This document shows, one piece after another, positions 48,839-60,925 of a stretch of DNA of 64,000 nucleotides; the first letter of the stretch is position 1, and each line of letters starts with the position of its first letter. Both the position numbers and the translations under genes were made by a program. The DNA comes from Ilyonectria destructans. Its lineage: Eukaryota; Ascomycota; Sordariomycetes; Hypocreales; Nectriaceae. The stretch covers positions 1,178,001-1,242,000 of the forward strand of contig JAHEWK010000001.1 of the NCBI GenBank assembly GCA_020740775.1. Reading direction: 5' to 3'. The notes under the pieces are model-generated. The model was not told the origin of the DNA. It searched no databases and worked only from the letters and a program-made list of their open reading frames with translations.

Positions 48839-49569
48839 TACAGTGGGCGCGCGTACTATATGCCGAGACACGTCCAAAGAGAAGAAGCCCAGGCCATGTC
48901 GATTTGCTGACGACAGTCGGAATCACCCCTCCGCAGTGGGACAAACCCATGGACCTGGCCCAGGCCTCACCCCCAGCTGCCCTGTGGCCGCGGCCCAGCC
49001 TTGTTCGCTACATCTCGCCGCCGCATTCTCACTAAAACGGCTGGATTTCTGCGGCTGAGCTGGTTTAGGTCGGAAAACTCCATCAGCGGTAGGAACGGCT
49101 CCCAGGAACAAGCCGGGCTGGAAGGTTGCGGGTACATGGCGGCATGTACTGTGACGCACTGTGAAGCCGCACTGTAACCCACCACCTTCTATCCCACCAA
49201 ACGACACCCAAATTGGCCAACCTCCCCCTCCACGGGGAAACGACCAGCCTGGCCCAAAGCGCCGGGGGGTCCATTTCTTCTGCAGTGCACGGGCGGGCAT
49301 TTGCATCCCGCGTATGGCTTTCAAGGTGGGTAATTGCACTGTGCCCTGGGGAAGCATCACCATCACGCCGATATCTCGGTGTCATTGTCAGGTTTCCGAC
49401 ATGTCCGGCCATCACGCGGCGATCGAAGAGGCGGTAACGCCCTGGTGGTGGGCTCGTATGTTGCCAAAAATACCACCACAAGAGGAAACACGAAGCCAAG
49501 AGTTGAAGGTGGAACGCCGTCTCCGTCCGTCTCCTGATGGCTGAATGCCGCCACCTTCTTTTAAATTCC

Positions 49570-49592
49570 TGAGGCTGAGGCTGAGGCTGGGA
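49570..49592. repeat. Short GAGGCT hexamer repeat
   Basis: About three to four tandem copies of GAGGCT lie in the long spacer. No function is apparent. Confidence 0.75.
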
Positions 49593-52500
49593 TAGGATGG
49601 CGGATGTGAGCAATAATATTCAGTGGGCAGACTACCGAGATTTCTTCATCAACCAAAACGACAGGGGGGGTTCTGTCAACACGTGTGTCTCGGTGCCAAG
49701 CATAACAGACACATGGCATGAGTCGAGACAACAAAGTGCAGAACCCTAGGAAGACCGCTCACAAGGGGAGACACTAGAGGCAGTAAGACTCGGACAGGGC
49801 GAGCTGAGGCGACGCGTAGTTCTGTGGCTGCGGGTCTGGTCTAGAAGCTATACATTCGTACAGTACGTACGTACTACGTAGTATGGCATATCAGTGTGGA
49901 CGCCTCCCGAAGTCGACCAAAGCATGCGAACGCCCCCCAGATTTATTTAGCAACATCCGCCACTCCCACGAAGTCAATTATCTGTCCCTACCCACTTATA
50001 TATTACTCTGGGTTTTGATCCGATGCCGGCTGGGCCGATTTAGCCTGGCGCCCTGGACGCTGACCAGGCCAGGGGCCAACCGCTGCCTGTGCTCCTGCCC
50101 GTCATCCTTGCGGCAACTGACCGAGCCGCGGAGGAAAGGGAGCGCCTGGAAGGGCAGGGACGGTGGGCCAAGACTGGAGTGCGTTGGATTACTCGGCCGG
50201 CTCCGCAGCGGACGGATTCAAGATGCCCTGGAATGTGGTCTGTATTAACGCCACCCTGGCTCAGCCGCAGTTGCTGACTGGCGACTGACAGCTGAGGCTT
50301 AAACTTGGCAACAGACTTTTTTGTCACAGAGAAAGGCCAAGGAAATTAGGAAGGATTATGGCAGGACCATTTTTTCTCACGCGAGCCACAGTGTCATTCC
50401 TCTGAAACCAAGCGACAAAGCCCGAGCCTAGCGAATCATGATCGGCGGCATCGGTTATCGGACTTGATTATCGACTCCATGTAATTATCCGCACTGCAGC
50501 AAATCTACATGCTACAAACCTCATAATATACGATGTATGAGCCAGAGGGATTGGCAAATTAGTTTGAGGCTGAAGATATTTAGAATCTGAATATTTGCCA
50601 TTTCTTGGCGCTTCTGCCGGTAGTTATGGAGAACCCCTGGAGCTAAACCAATTTCCGTCCTGTTACGTGGCTTGACTCGACTCAGAGCGAATAGCTAGAT
50701 GGGGGCATCGCAAACTCGAGTAACTAACTGGTGAGTGGCGTTGGACAACGCATCGGCTAAGGGCGTTATGGAGAGAAACCGAATTGGGAGTACTCAGCTC
50801 GGCACTTGCAGCCACGCTTGGCAATTAACGAACACTAGCGAGGCTACGCTGGGCCGGTCCGTTTATCGTGACATTCAAGGGTCAAGTCTGGCCACGAATC
50901 CTCCTTACCAAATCCTCTCATACTGACCCAACTATGCATTATGGTCCGTAGTATTGTCCACACTAGTTACATTGTACAAGCGCGGCATGTACCATGGGCG
51001 CGTTAGCACCTACCCAGGTAAGTAATCAATCTCCTGTGCATGGATACGGTCCACAAAGAGCCATGGAACCATACAAAATGGACTTCGGCATTTTGCTGAT
51101 GGGCCAACCGCCCCAATGCCATCCCGTTTGGATAGAGGCATGGGCAATGCGCTAGTGGGCGGCTGTAATGAGCCCTTGACCAGTGCAAGTTGGGCCCTAC
51201 TTGCATAGCCAATTTATTATTTATTTCAAGATGCTTACACACCTGCTTCTTTGGACTTCTGGTCATTGTTTCGGGGAGTTTGTACGCGAATCCGCTTATC
51301 AATAAATTGATTCAGCATGATATACTACGTAGTATTGCCCTCGTCAAGAACCTGGTCAGCCAAGACGGGACGGAAGACTCAGGACAAGGTCTATCGAGTC
51401 TCCACACGGCGGACGGACAGATCCATGTTTAAACCTACGGTCGATCGGTCCGCGTATTCCGTCACCCGAGCTGTCTCTCTCACGCGATCGGAGACGCCGC
51501 GGTTAACATGGCACTTGGGTGCAAGATTTTGCCTTGCGTCCTGGCGTTTCGTTCGTCACCGACCACGTAAGGAATGTTGACGCATTCAAATTTGACTTGA
51601 TGGAGTCGATGGTTCAAAGAAGCACAGTACGAAGAACAACAATTTAAACCTAGCGATTGCAACATCAGGACGCGCAAGCAGGCCGATGACGCCATCGAGG
51701 AAGCCCAGTAGGGATATTGACCCCATGCCCTGTCAATTGAGGGTGTTGCGAAAAGAAGCGCGGGGTGAGACACCCGTATCAACTACAATTGTGAGGTGGA
51801 GGAGAGGATTGCCGTACTGTAGGGTCGTCTATTACTTGAGGTATGGTGTTGAGGGTGGTTACAGTTGCAGTTGGTCTGATGCAGGTACGGCATTACACTG
51901 ACTAACACGTGACTCCACCACGTGCATCTAACATTTGACACTGACAGCAATGACAAGGATGGGCGCCATTCGGAACTCAATTAATTTCTCTCGTGTCACT
52001 TTTAACGCTCATCACAATGTCTTTGGCCTAGCGAAGCCAAATAGCATTCCGGGATCTAACCCTTGTTGCACTTTGAGAGCAGACCCATGTCTGGGTCATT
52101 TCCACGCTTTCCAGTGAGAGTGGGATCTTTCCCTGGGCGGGCAAAGGCGCCACTGATAATATCCCCCCCCCAGGCCAGTTCGGCGCCGAGTCGGTTCAGC
52201 TCAGAAAATGAAAGGGCGTTCCGTCTCTTCCCGAACCATTGAGACTTTTCCAACCTCCCGCGCTGATGGGTTTGGGATTTTGAGGATTTTCGGTCACGGG
52301 TCTGCTGAATCGAAGGCGGCAGCACGTTCTGAACCTGGTTGAGAGGTGCCGGACGACGACCGCCAATGGCCCAGACCAGCGCGGCCACGAGGGCTGAGAC
52401 TCCAATATCCATTCGAGGTTTGCAGCGACAGGGCGCGACAGGGCGATTCGGAGGTGATTGGCTGCGCTGGGCAATGTGATTTTGACGCGCCGTCTGATTC

Positions 52501-53302
52501 GCCAGCCATACGCTCCCTGCGCAGGGGTTTCGCCTGCGCTATGTCACCAACCAGACAGCCTGCCAATCGATGGAGGCATCTTGATCGGGAAAAGACGTCG
52601 TCGAACTCTCAGGCTGAGGCGGCTATGGGAAGAAAGTCTATGTTCCACAGGCGGAGTCGCCGCCGGAGCGCAGACGAACTCGAGTGAGTTCCGGGGCATC
52701 ACGGTGATGATGTGGAAAGGATGAGGGAAGTGGCCGCCGTATCTGACCTGGAGACTCGCGGTTGCGCATGACTAGATAGCTGTCTATCTGGCTGTTATCA
52801 CGACCTTTCCCCGTCCAGCTGAGCGCGTCGTCCGTCTTACAGGACCCGAAGAGGCAGACACCAACGCACCAGTGCCCTGTCGATACACCGCCCTGGTTCC
52901 CTTTGATGGCTCCCGTGACATGGAAATGGACGGCTGGTCGGACTGGATCAAGATCTACCCCTCCATACTTGCCCCTCCCCCACCAGCCCAGGTGCCGCGA
53001 TCGACGAACTGCGTTCTGCAGCACCTCCTCGTGGTGGTTACTGCGGCGCCCATTGCAGCCTCGTTGGCTAGAAGCTCGGGGTCTCATGTGCCTCCCCCAG
53101 CTGCCACTGTCCATTCCCGTGCCGTCATCTTCATCCACGTGGGGAGGTCTTTTCCGGTCCCCAAACCATGATAACAATGTCCAAACAGAGAAAAGAGACG
53201 GTTCCCTCGTCCCGGGCTGCCTTGGGAGCGTCTCTCGATGACAGAGACAGATAAGTCAGTTAATCCCTTCTCGTCGTCGCAACCTCGTCGCAACACATCG
53301 CC

Positions 53303-54883
53303 ATGGTTGTCAAACCGCCACAGGGCAGCTCCCCCTACCCCAAGCATGACTTGTCCCAGTTCCCCTCGGCCCTCAAGGGCAAGCGCATTCTCCTCTGCAC
53401 CGAGTCGTTCGGCCCTGTCAACGGTGTTAGTCGCACGACTCTGATGTTGGTGACCCACCTGCGCGATCATGGCGCTCAGGTCGCTGTCGTTGCGCCTCAT
53501 AACCACACCAAGCACAACACCTTCACGCCTCCTTCATCACCCTTGATGTCGCCTGCCGACAAGCAACCCGAGGTCCGCGTCACCGGATATCCTCTCCCTT
53601 TCAACCCAGAGCTCTCCATCGTGTACCCAGTGCGCAACTCGACGCTATACGCGAAAACCTTTGGTGACGATGCGCCGCCGGATCTGATCTATCTCGCTTC
53701 GCCCGCGAGCTTGGGATTCCAGGTCATGCTGCAGTTGCGACAGCAGCCCAAGGAGAACCAGATCCCCGTCATCTGCAACTTTCAAACTGATCTTGCCGGC
53801 TACTGCGCCATCCTCTTCCCCGCCCCGCTGAGTTACTTTGCCGTTTTCGCCTTCGCGGCTGTGCAAAGCTACTTGTTCCGGCATGCCTCGGTCAAGACCA
53901 TTTTCTATCCATCGACATTCGTGAAGCGATACCTTATCGGCCAGAACGTTCAAGAAGACAAACTCGAGGTTTTGACCCGCGGTGTCAACACGGACATGTT
54001 CAACCCGATGAGGAGAAGCGAGGAACTGCGAAAACAACTGGCGCCGAATGGAGAAATCATCTTTGTGACCGTCTCCCGCATCGCGGGTGAGAAGGGTTTC
54101 GATTTCCTCGCCAAGGCTGCCAAGGAGCTTGACGCGAGGGGCTTGAACTTCAAGCTTTACATCGTGGGCGGCAACCGAAATGCCGACGTCGAGCGAGAAG
54201 TGCACGAGATGTTTGACCCTCTGAGGGAGAGCGGCAAGGTCGTTTTTGCGGGATTCAAGGTTGGAGAGGACTTGGCCACTGCCTATGCCAGCGGCGATGT
54301 CTTTTTGCACTGCTCCGTGACGGAGACCTTTGGCTTGGTGGTCCTTGAGTCTATGGCTAGCGGCGTCCCCGTCATTGCTCGCGATGAAGGTGGCCCGTCG
54401 GATATTGTTCAGCACGGCGACAACGGCTTCCTCATTCCCCCCAATGACCTCGACGGTTTCGTTACCAAGGCCATGAAGCTTGGCCAGGACCACGCTCTCC
54501 GCACCAGCATGGGCCACGCGGCGAGAACTGCCGCTTGCGAAGCGACCTGGGAGAAGATCAACAACAAGGTCGCATGGCGCATGGCCGACACCATTGCCGA
54601 GAGACAACGAGAGGTGACGGGCCCTCAGACCCAGCAGCTGAGCAAGGTCGGCCTCGACGCCCAACAGCTCATCCCCATCTACGGCTGGCTCATGATGAAC
54701 GATGCCATGCGAGAGAACATCACCCGACGGGTCGTGGACGCACGCCTTATGGGTGGATTGGGCGTCATTATCTCCTTCTGGATGGTCACCGGTTGGTACA
54801 TGGTGTTTACCGAGTGCTTCCTCTGGGCCAAGGGCAGGTGGAGGGAGGCGGAGCGCACTAGGCGGGTTTCTATTTCGGCGTAG
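53303..54883 (+). CDS. GT4 family glycosyltransferase with C-terminal membrane segment
   Basis: A single intron-free frame encodes 526 residues from an ATG in good context (CGCCATGG). The N-terminal Rossmann domain starts with KRILLCTESFGPVNGVSRTT, the acceptor side of GT-B enzymes, and includes VAVVAPHNHT. The C-terminal donor domain has VTVSRIAGEKGFDFL, KLYIVGGNRNAD, then HCSVTETFGLVVLESMASGVPVIA, which contains the EX7E motif that binds the nucleotide sugar. These features define the GT4 retaining glycosyltransferases. The sequence style is near SQD2/PimB-like lipid glycosyltransferases. Near the end, GVIISFWMVTGWYMVFTECFLW looks like a membrane anchor, which fits a lipid-linked acceptor. 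Donor and acceptor are not known. Confidence 0.88.
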   Translation: MVVKPPQGSSPYPKHDLSQFPSALKGKRILLCTESFGPVNGVSRTTLMLVTHLRDHGAQVAVVAPHNHTKHNTFTPPSSPLMSPADKQPEVRVTGYPLPFNPELSIVYPVRNSTLYAKTFGDDAPPDLIYLASPASLGFQVMLQLRQQPKENQIPVICNFQTDLAGYCAILFPAPLSYFAVFAFAAVQSYLFRHASVKTIFYPSTFVKRYLIGQNVQEDKLEVLTRGVNTDMFNPMRRSEELRKQLAPNGEIIFVTVSRIAGEKGFDFLAKAAKELDARGLNFKLYIVGGNRNADVEREVHEMFDPLRESGKVVFAGFKVGEDLATAYASGDVFLHCSVTETFGLVVLESMASGVPVIARDEGGPSDIVQHGDNGFLIPPNDLDGFVTKAMKLGQDHALRTSMGHAARTAACEATWEKINNKVAWRMADTIAERQREVTGPQTQQLSKVGLDAQQLIPIYGWLMMNDAMRENITRRVVDARLMGGLGVIISFWMVTGWYMVFTECFLWAKGRWREAERTRRVSISA

Positions 54884-55577
54884 ACAAGACAGCTGGGCTC
54901 ATCATTGGCGTTGACGCATCTGCATTTACGAAACTGGGGTACTTGAAAGATGGTGTTCGGCGCAGGACAGATGGCTACTGATGCTTTGATGAACGGGGCT
55001 TCCTTATTTCCTTGGGTCCTGGCATTTTCCGATTTCCTTGCTCAAGATTAGACAACCCTATGATACCATATTTGAATTCACGATTGCCCTGATATCATGC
55101 GGTTCCCGTGTCCCAGAAAGCCGGTTGGCCGAGTTGCCGGGTTTCGCAGCCAGCATACGATACGTGTTTCAAGTTCCATGCAACCACGCCACGCTTTGTT
55201 ATGTCAGGCTCGTGTCAGAACGGGGAACTCCCGATTAGGAAGTGGGACGGCGCATTCATGTCATTCACGGAACAGAGGCATTGAGCGGTAGATTGATTTA
55301 ACTGGATTTGTTTATATTGTCTAGAAAAGGCAAGGTAGTTTTAGTATAGTGTAAAAACCCTATAGGGCCAGATGTCATCTAATGACATGGAGTGCCGTAA
55401 GAAATTGGCTGAATACTAGAGAAGATGTCGTAAAAGAGAATAGTAGAGTAGTAAGTGTCACGCTTCGCTGTAAAAATAAGATATCTTCTCCCTGTCGCCA
55501 GAGAATCTCTAAAGCACTCCCCCTTCCATTAACCCCCGCTCCCCCTCGTGTTTCGTACTTCCTCGTCGGTAGCACGC
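54884..55577. other. Convergent intergenic region
   Basis: No supported gene; contains the 3' ends of the glycosyltransferase and membrane-protein genes. Confidence 0.55.
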
Positions 55578-56638
55578 TCATATCGTGGCGACCCGGGGGA
55601 TCAAGACGGCCTGTCTGCGCCTGTACATCTCGGCGTACTTCCAGCGCTCGTAGGTGCCGAAGCCGACGACGACGGTGCCGATGAGCAGCCACGTGCCGGT
55701 GATGATGAGGCCGACCGGGTAGATCATCAGCTGCACGCCGGGGAGCACAAAGGCCACGGTGCCGTTCTTGAGGCCCGCTACCTGCTCGTCCACGGCGGAC
55801 TGGGCGGCGCCGAAGTCGGACTGGATGACTTCGCCGGAGAAGACGCCCGTGAGGAACGACGCTTCGTTGATGGAGACGTTGGTCTGCACTGTGCTGCCGC
55901 TGCTGTTTGTGCCGGTGAGGGTGAGGGTGGGTAGCACGAGTGCTTCAAAAGCAGATCTAGGTATCTCGATTAGTATGCGCTCAAGAGAAGTGTAAGTGGA
56001 TGGGGGGATACTCACAGGCTCATGTTGTCCACCATGCGGTCTTGGTCGATCTGACCAATAAACAGGTACGTTTGAAGAAGCTCAGGCACTCCAGTTGCCC
56101 GCTTCGCGATGCTCGCCACAGTGCCCACCATACCAGCCGATGACACCTCGCTTTCATTGACGGACATGACACTCGCGCCCACATAAGACAGTCCCACGCT
56201 GACATCCTCCGGGGAGATGCCCCCAAAGGCGCCTCTTGAATCCGACACCTTGTACAGCCGCAGGTCGGCCTCGAACACACCCGTTTGCGTGTCCAGCGAG
56301 GGCAGGTTGTAGCACACGCAGGCGCCGGAGGGATTCGTGCTCTGGATCAGGGAGCTGAGGGCGCTCTGGCAGGCGGCGTTGGTGGCATCGTTCCAGGCGG
56401 TGATGTTCAGGCTGCCGTCTGCGTTGATGACGACGCCCGAGGTGTCGGCCTCGGTTGCGCTGGTGGTTGAGTTTGCGTCGTCGCGGGTGTGCAGTGAGGA
56501 GCTGAGGACTGTGGCGTATGGGCGGCTGAGGACATCCTCGGCGCGGAGGAGAATGGCGCCGCCAGAGAGAGGCGTTGAGGCGTGTGCGGAGATGGCGAGA
56601 AGAGAAGCCGCAAGGGCGAGAGTGGTGGCGGGAGCCAT
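55578..56638 (-). CDS. Secretory-pathway membrane protein of unknown function
   Basis: Minus-strand exons are 56638-56016 and 55956-55578, giving 333 residues. A signal peptide (MAPATTLALAASLLAISAHA) leads into a long luminal or extracellular domain with few cysteines (CVCYNLPSLDTQTG and one more). Near residue 285 a single membrane segment is seen (MIYPVGLIITGTWLLIGTVVV) followed by a basic cytosolic tail (YERWKYAEMYRRRQ). The topology is type I. Several NxS/T sites suggest N-glycosylation. I do not recognise a named domain; it resembles uncharacterised fungal extracellular or plasma-membrane proteins. A TATA-like box (ATATAAAT on the minus strand) lies about 35 bases upstream of the ATG. 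Confidence 0.82.
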
Positions 56639-59600
56639 GTCTTTAGTTCCTCTACGAGGGCTTCTCCGGGAGATTTATATCAGGTATTCCTTTTCCTCCA
56701 CGGTACCAGATTCAAGCGTAGCTAGTGACGTTTTCCTCCCACAATCCAATTCGGGTCCAGAGATGATTAAAGCAAGTTGATTCCGTCCGGCGGTGATAAT
56801 TGAGTATACTCGAGAATCGAAAAAGGCGTGGTGCGAGCGAGGTGAGAGAACAGCTCGAGAAGCTCGCTTTCGTCCAGGGGTATCAATGAAAGGAAGGGAT
56901 TCGCAAATCGCGGAGAGTTAACCGACGACGAACAGCAACTAAGCCCTGAGGAGAAAATCGGATCCGACGGCGGAAGGAGGATTAAAAGAGGGAATATCAG
57001 GAAAAGATCGCTGGTGGAAGTCCGGATAGAAGAGAAGATAAAAAAGCCACCAGGGCCAGAGAGGGACCAGCCCACTTCAACTGAGAACCCGCGGGCGAAC
57101 CGGTGGGCAACTGGCGAGGGGGCTCTTGAATCGTACCAGAACCAAGCCGGACGGACCAGAAAAGCAGACGACAGTTGCCAGGGATGGCGAGATTAGGTTG
57201 CGGTGCCCAGTCGAGAGAGTGAAAGAGAATAGAGAGCCCGTGGAGGTGCATGTGCAGAGCCGGGTCGGGGGGGTTGAAATGGGTAATAGGGCCCGCGAGG
57301 CGAACGGTGAGAGCGGCAGCAGAAGCAAGGGGCAGTTGAAAGGGAAGCCATGTGCCCAGCAAGCATCCACCCTGGAACGGGAAACTTGCGACGGGGGTGT
57401 TTGGATGGAGACGCAGATGGGGAAGCCATCGTCGGATCGACTGAGGATGTGACGGGAGTGGTCTGGTGGCCGGCCGGGGGGGGAGGGGAACTCGGCTTGG
57501 TCGGCAGCGGAGCTCTCCACCAGAGCACAGCGCATGAGGCAGTACTACGGATAGGGCCATAGGGCAATAGGGCACAGGAATCAGTGGCCGGGAAGCGCCA
57601 GGGGGTGGGATAGACAGGCTCTGGCTTCGCGGGCTACGGCGTGTGGTTGGCTGCATGGCAACTCTTACAACGGCGCCTACGCCACAGACGAGTTTGACAT
57701 CATCTTCGTCCGGTTTCTCCTTGACACAGACTCACGACCTCTGGAGCCGCGGGTGACACTCAGTGACACTCGATGACACCGCGCGACTCGGCATCTCCAG
57801 CCACCGAGTGTCAGTCCCCCTCCGTCCCAAGTCTCAGTCCCACGCCCCCGTCTCGGCCGCGTTCCGGGCCATGTCACCTTGGCAGCAGCGCAACCGGCCA
57901 TGCCCTCGCGTCACACAACCTCACAGCCACACGCACTCGCCGCTATACGGGAAGCGGCATCGCGGCGAGCAGGGTGCTGTAAGAGATCGGTTCGCGGACC
58001 CGACACACGGAGCGCAACTGCGTCCAGGGTCTGGCTTGAGTCGCTGGGAGGGCTTGGCGCGCCTGGCCGTTGAGTGCCGAACGCAGAGGGGATCCGCCGC
58101 GCGAGGCCGCCGCATTGGCTGCGCGACGACGGCGCAGGGCTGCTACGTTGTAGAATGGGCAGAGAAGGAGTGGGAATCCGGAGTCGTTGTGGGTTGTGGA
58201 CGGGGATGGCTCGTTTCAGGTTGAGAGCATGGGGAGGGCCAGAGACCAAGATGTCGGGTTGGGGGTTTCTGCCAGGCCAGACACAGAGAAAGGAGGGGGG
58301 ATGAGTTTAGCTCTCTTTTGTCTAATTAACCCGGCGAAGCGAAGGAGCACAATCTAGGCAAGCAAGTTGAAGGCATAGTCGAAAGACGACGCGCAACTAC
58401 GAAGCATACGTAACCCTTTCGACTTGCATAGTCTCCTAGGAGCCCTCCTCCGGTCGTTCAGTTGAGAACGGTCGCGCGCGCGGGGACTGCCAGGCGGGAA
58501 TAGGCACCCTGCACAGCATTTGCAGGGGGCCCCCCACCGCCTCCGTAGGGGCCTCTCAGCGGTCTTCCCCTTGCAGCTGGCGGCCGTTGGGCGGCCCCTC
58601 CTGTGGCGCTGAGCAGCGAAAAGGGCCGCTCAAAAGGCCAGTGTGGAGGGGCCTCCCGCCCAGGGCTAGCGCTGCTTCAGGCCTCTCGAGCCCTGCGCGC
58701 CATCCTCCCACAGGCCACGCCGCGGCACCGCTGCCCACTGACGGCCGCCGAGCGCCTGGCCTCCCTGCAGCGGACCCCGTCCATTGGTGCCTGTGCCTGG
58801 CCCTCGTCCAGGGACTGTCAGCGCCGTCAGCCCACCGCCGCTTCGTGATGGCTTCATCTGCTCGCCATGTTGCATGTTTTCTACCCGTATCAACCGGTGC
58901 TCTTTTTTCTCCGTCCCCCTAATTTTCCAACTGGCTCTGCCGCCTGGAAAACTGCCGACTGTCAGCACGATAGGCAGGTTTGTGCCTGGCCGAAACACAG
59001 CCTAGCCCTGAATGCTGACATTCGCGGCGCCAATCGCTGCGATCCTGGTGCGCGCGAGGTGATACTCGTTGAGTCGATCATGGCACGGCTGCGATGGCTT
59101 CCGTCCGCAGCTGTGTCTCGTCTTGTTTCCTCTTGTTTTCACACAATGCAGCGTGTCACAGCAAAATTCTCGCTGTTGAGACAACATCGGTCGCGGGCCC
59201 AGAGGTATGGTGGTATCGGGATCCCTGAAACGGCTTCTGCAACACGGCGCTCTTCTCACCCCGCGCCCTCACACAACTCGCCAAGTGTGATCGCCTCTAC
59301 GGAACGCGGATGAAATTCTGAATCTCACCCGGGTGATGCAGCGGCTGCCTGGGCAGCACTCAATGTTCTGGGCGTGTTTTGGAGGCGGTCTAGACTTCCC
59401 CCTAGCCGTGAATCTCTTCGATCCCCTTGCCTGGTCGCCGGTATATGCAAGCCAAGTAAGCGAGGACTTGCTCAATGACGGCAAATTCGGCGCATTGGGG
59501 TTAGGCGGCGGCCAAGGCTTGGCCCTCAATCTCGGCCACATGTGTCAAACTAGGGATCGGGGCTTGGTGTTGAGACGATACGAGATTGAGACGGGGAGCT

Positions 59601-60109
59601 GCCCAGCCCGCGACACCTGCGATCGCCCGCCGGGTAATATGGCTAACCTTATTAAGGTATGCTTATTTGCTCGACAAATCACGGCTGTGGCTGGTTGTGA
59701 GAGATGAGACGGGTTGAGGGCTGGTGATCGGGAAGCAGAATGGGAGGCTCATTACCGACGAGCGACTGAGTGAGCATAGCGAAGTTAGATATAGATTGCC
59801 GAGCACAAATCTGGGAAAATGCCACTTGTTGAGATTCATCTAAGCTTAAATCGTCCATCTGGTCGATCTGCTCTCTAGTCTCCTGATGCAAGAGTCCGTC
59901 ACGGCGTGGTCGAACGACGGCTGAAAGCTGAAATGGTGGCGTGGATGATGGACTTGCCTTGGTGGTCTGATGGTCTAGATGTATTTCTTCATCTACAGCT
60001 CGCAGATAAACCAAGAAACCGTTTTCATCTTCATCTCCCATGCTAACCGTGAATGTAGCACTTCTGTCGAAATTCCAACGATCCCTTCGAGATTAGGCCT
60101 CGAGCAAGC
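56639..60109. other. Long GC-rich gene-free spacer
   Basis: About 3.5 kb without a supported gene. Frames such as 56997-57656 minus (219 codons) and 57763-58224 plus overlap other long frames on the opposite strand in GC-rich DNA, where stops are rare, and show only Pro/Ser/Arg-rich composition. The segment at about 58440-58830 is especially GC-rich. Confidence 0.5.
56673..56680 (-). promoter_or_regulatory. TATA-like box of the secretory membrane protein gene
   Basis: The minus strand reads ATATAAAT about 35 bases before the ATG at 56638. Called from sequence and distance only. Confidence 0.4.
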
Positions 60110-60925
60110 ATGGCGACGAGCGAACCCTCAGAAAGCGACCCAGAGCTCTTCTGCATCAATCTCAATGACGACAAGCCCACTACGATCGTCCTTCTACACG
60201 GCCTGCTCAATTCACACCTCGAGTGGGAGTTTGTGATTCCTCACCTGACGGACTATCACATACTCGTCCCCGATATAAGCGGCCACTCCCGCTCTCGAGA
60301 CATCCTCCCCGCTGACCTCTGCACCTCGGCCGACCGCGTTGCTGCCCTCATCCGGAAGCATGCAAAGGGCGGCCGGGCTCACGTCGTCGGGCTCTCCATG
60401 GGCGCCTTCGTCACGCTGCGGCTCAGCCTGCGACACCGCGAGCTGGTGCTGTCGGCGTTTGTGACGGCGGGCCATCCCATGGAGGGCCGGTGGGCTTGGG
60501 TCGTCGGCCACCCGCGCGTGACGTTCTACGTGATGCTGTTCCTGTTGGAGGTGGTCCCCCGCTGGCTCTACCTCAAGGTCGCGGCCCGCCACGGCATGCG
60601 CAGGCACGAGGCGCTGCTGGGCGAGATGCGGCAGAACCGTCGGTGGGACGTGATCCGCGACGTAGACCTGGGGCTAATGGAGCTGACCTGGGAGGACGTG
60701 CGAGCGCTCCCCGTCAAGACGCTGTCCATTGCGGCGGGCAACGTCGATGACGTCGAGGCGGTGAGGCGGATGGGGAGGGAGATGCCGGTGGAGGGGTCCT
60801 TGGGGGTGGTGGTGCGAGGGGCGGTGCACACGTGGAACCTCCAGAAGCCAGAGCTCTTTGCGGAGGGCATCAAGGCGTGGGTTGAGGGGAGGGGATTGCC
60901 AGAGGAGTTGGAGGTGTTGACGTGA
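60110..60925 (+). CDS. Alpha/beta-hydrolase fold protein
   Basis: One intron-free frame of 271 residues. The oxyanion loop TTIVLLHGLLNSHLEWE is near residues 24-40, the nucleophile elbow VVGLSMGAF puts Ser at about 96, the acid is in AGNVDDVE at about 213-214 and the His in RGAVHTWN at about 240. All four elements are in the order of the AB-hydrolase-1 group (esterases, epoxide hydrolases, peroxidase-like forms). No signal peptide is present. A hydrophobic stretch in the cap region (VTFYVMLFLLEVVPRWLYL) may shape the substrate pocket. The substrate is unknown. The gene is short and isolated between spacers. Confidence 0.87.
   Translation: MATSEPSESDPELFCINLNDDKPTTIVLLHGLLNSHLEWEFVIPHLTDYHILVPDISGHSRSRDILPADLCTSADRVAALIRKHAKGGRAHVVGLSMGAFVTLRLSLRHRELVLSAFVTAGHPMEGRWAWVVGHPRVTFYVMLFLLEVVPRWLYLKVAARHGMRRHEALLGEMRQNRRWDVIRDVDLGLMELTWEDVRALPVKTLSIAAGNVDDVEAVRRMGREMPVEGSLGVVVRGAVHTWNLQKPELFAEGIKAWVEGRGLPEELEVLT

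Larger units (their letters stand above)
47589..53302. other. Very long gene-free spacer
   Basis: About 5.7 kb between two divergently transcribed genes without a supported coding region. Many open frames of 60-180 codons exist on both strands, but none shows a domain, signal peptide or membrane pattern, and they overlap each other. A purine-rich tract with a poly-A run lies near 47700-47755 in the dehydrogenase leader. A non-coding RNA cannot be ruled out from sequence alone. Confidence 0.5.

Noticed and set aside
53645..54664. 339-codon minus-strand open frame
   Set aside because: Antisense shadow of the GT4 glycosyltransferase.
56997..57656. 219-codon minus-strand open frame
   Set aside because: Pro/Ser/Arg-rich with no domain, in GC-rich DNA with other long frames overlapping; probably chance.
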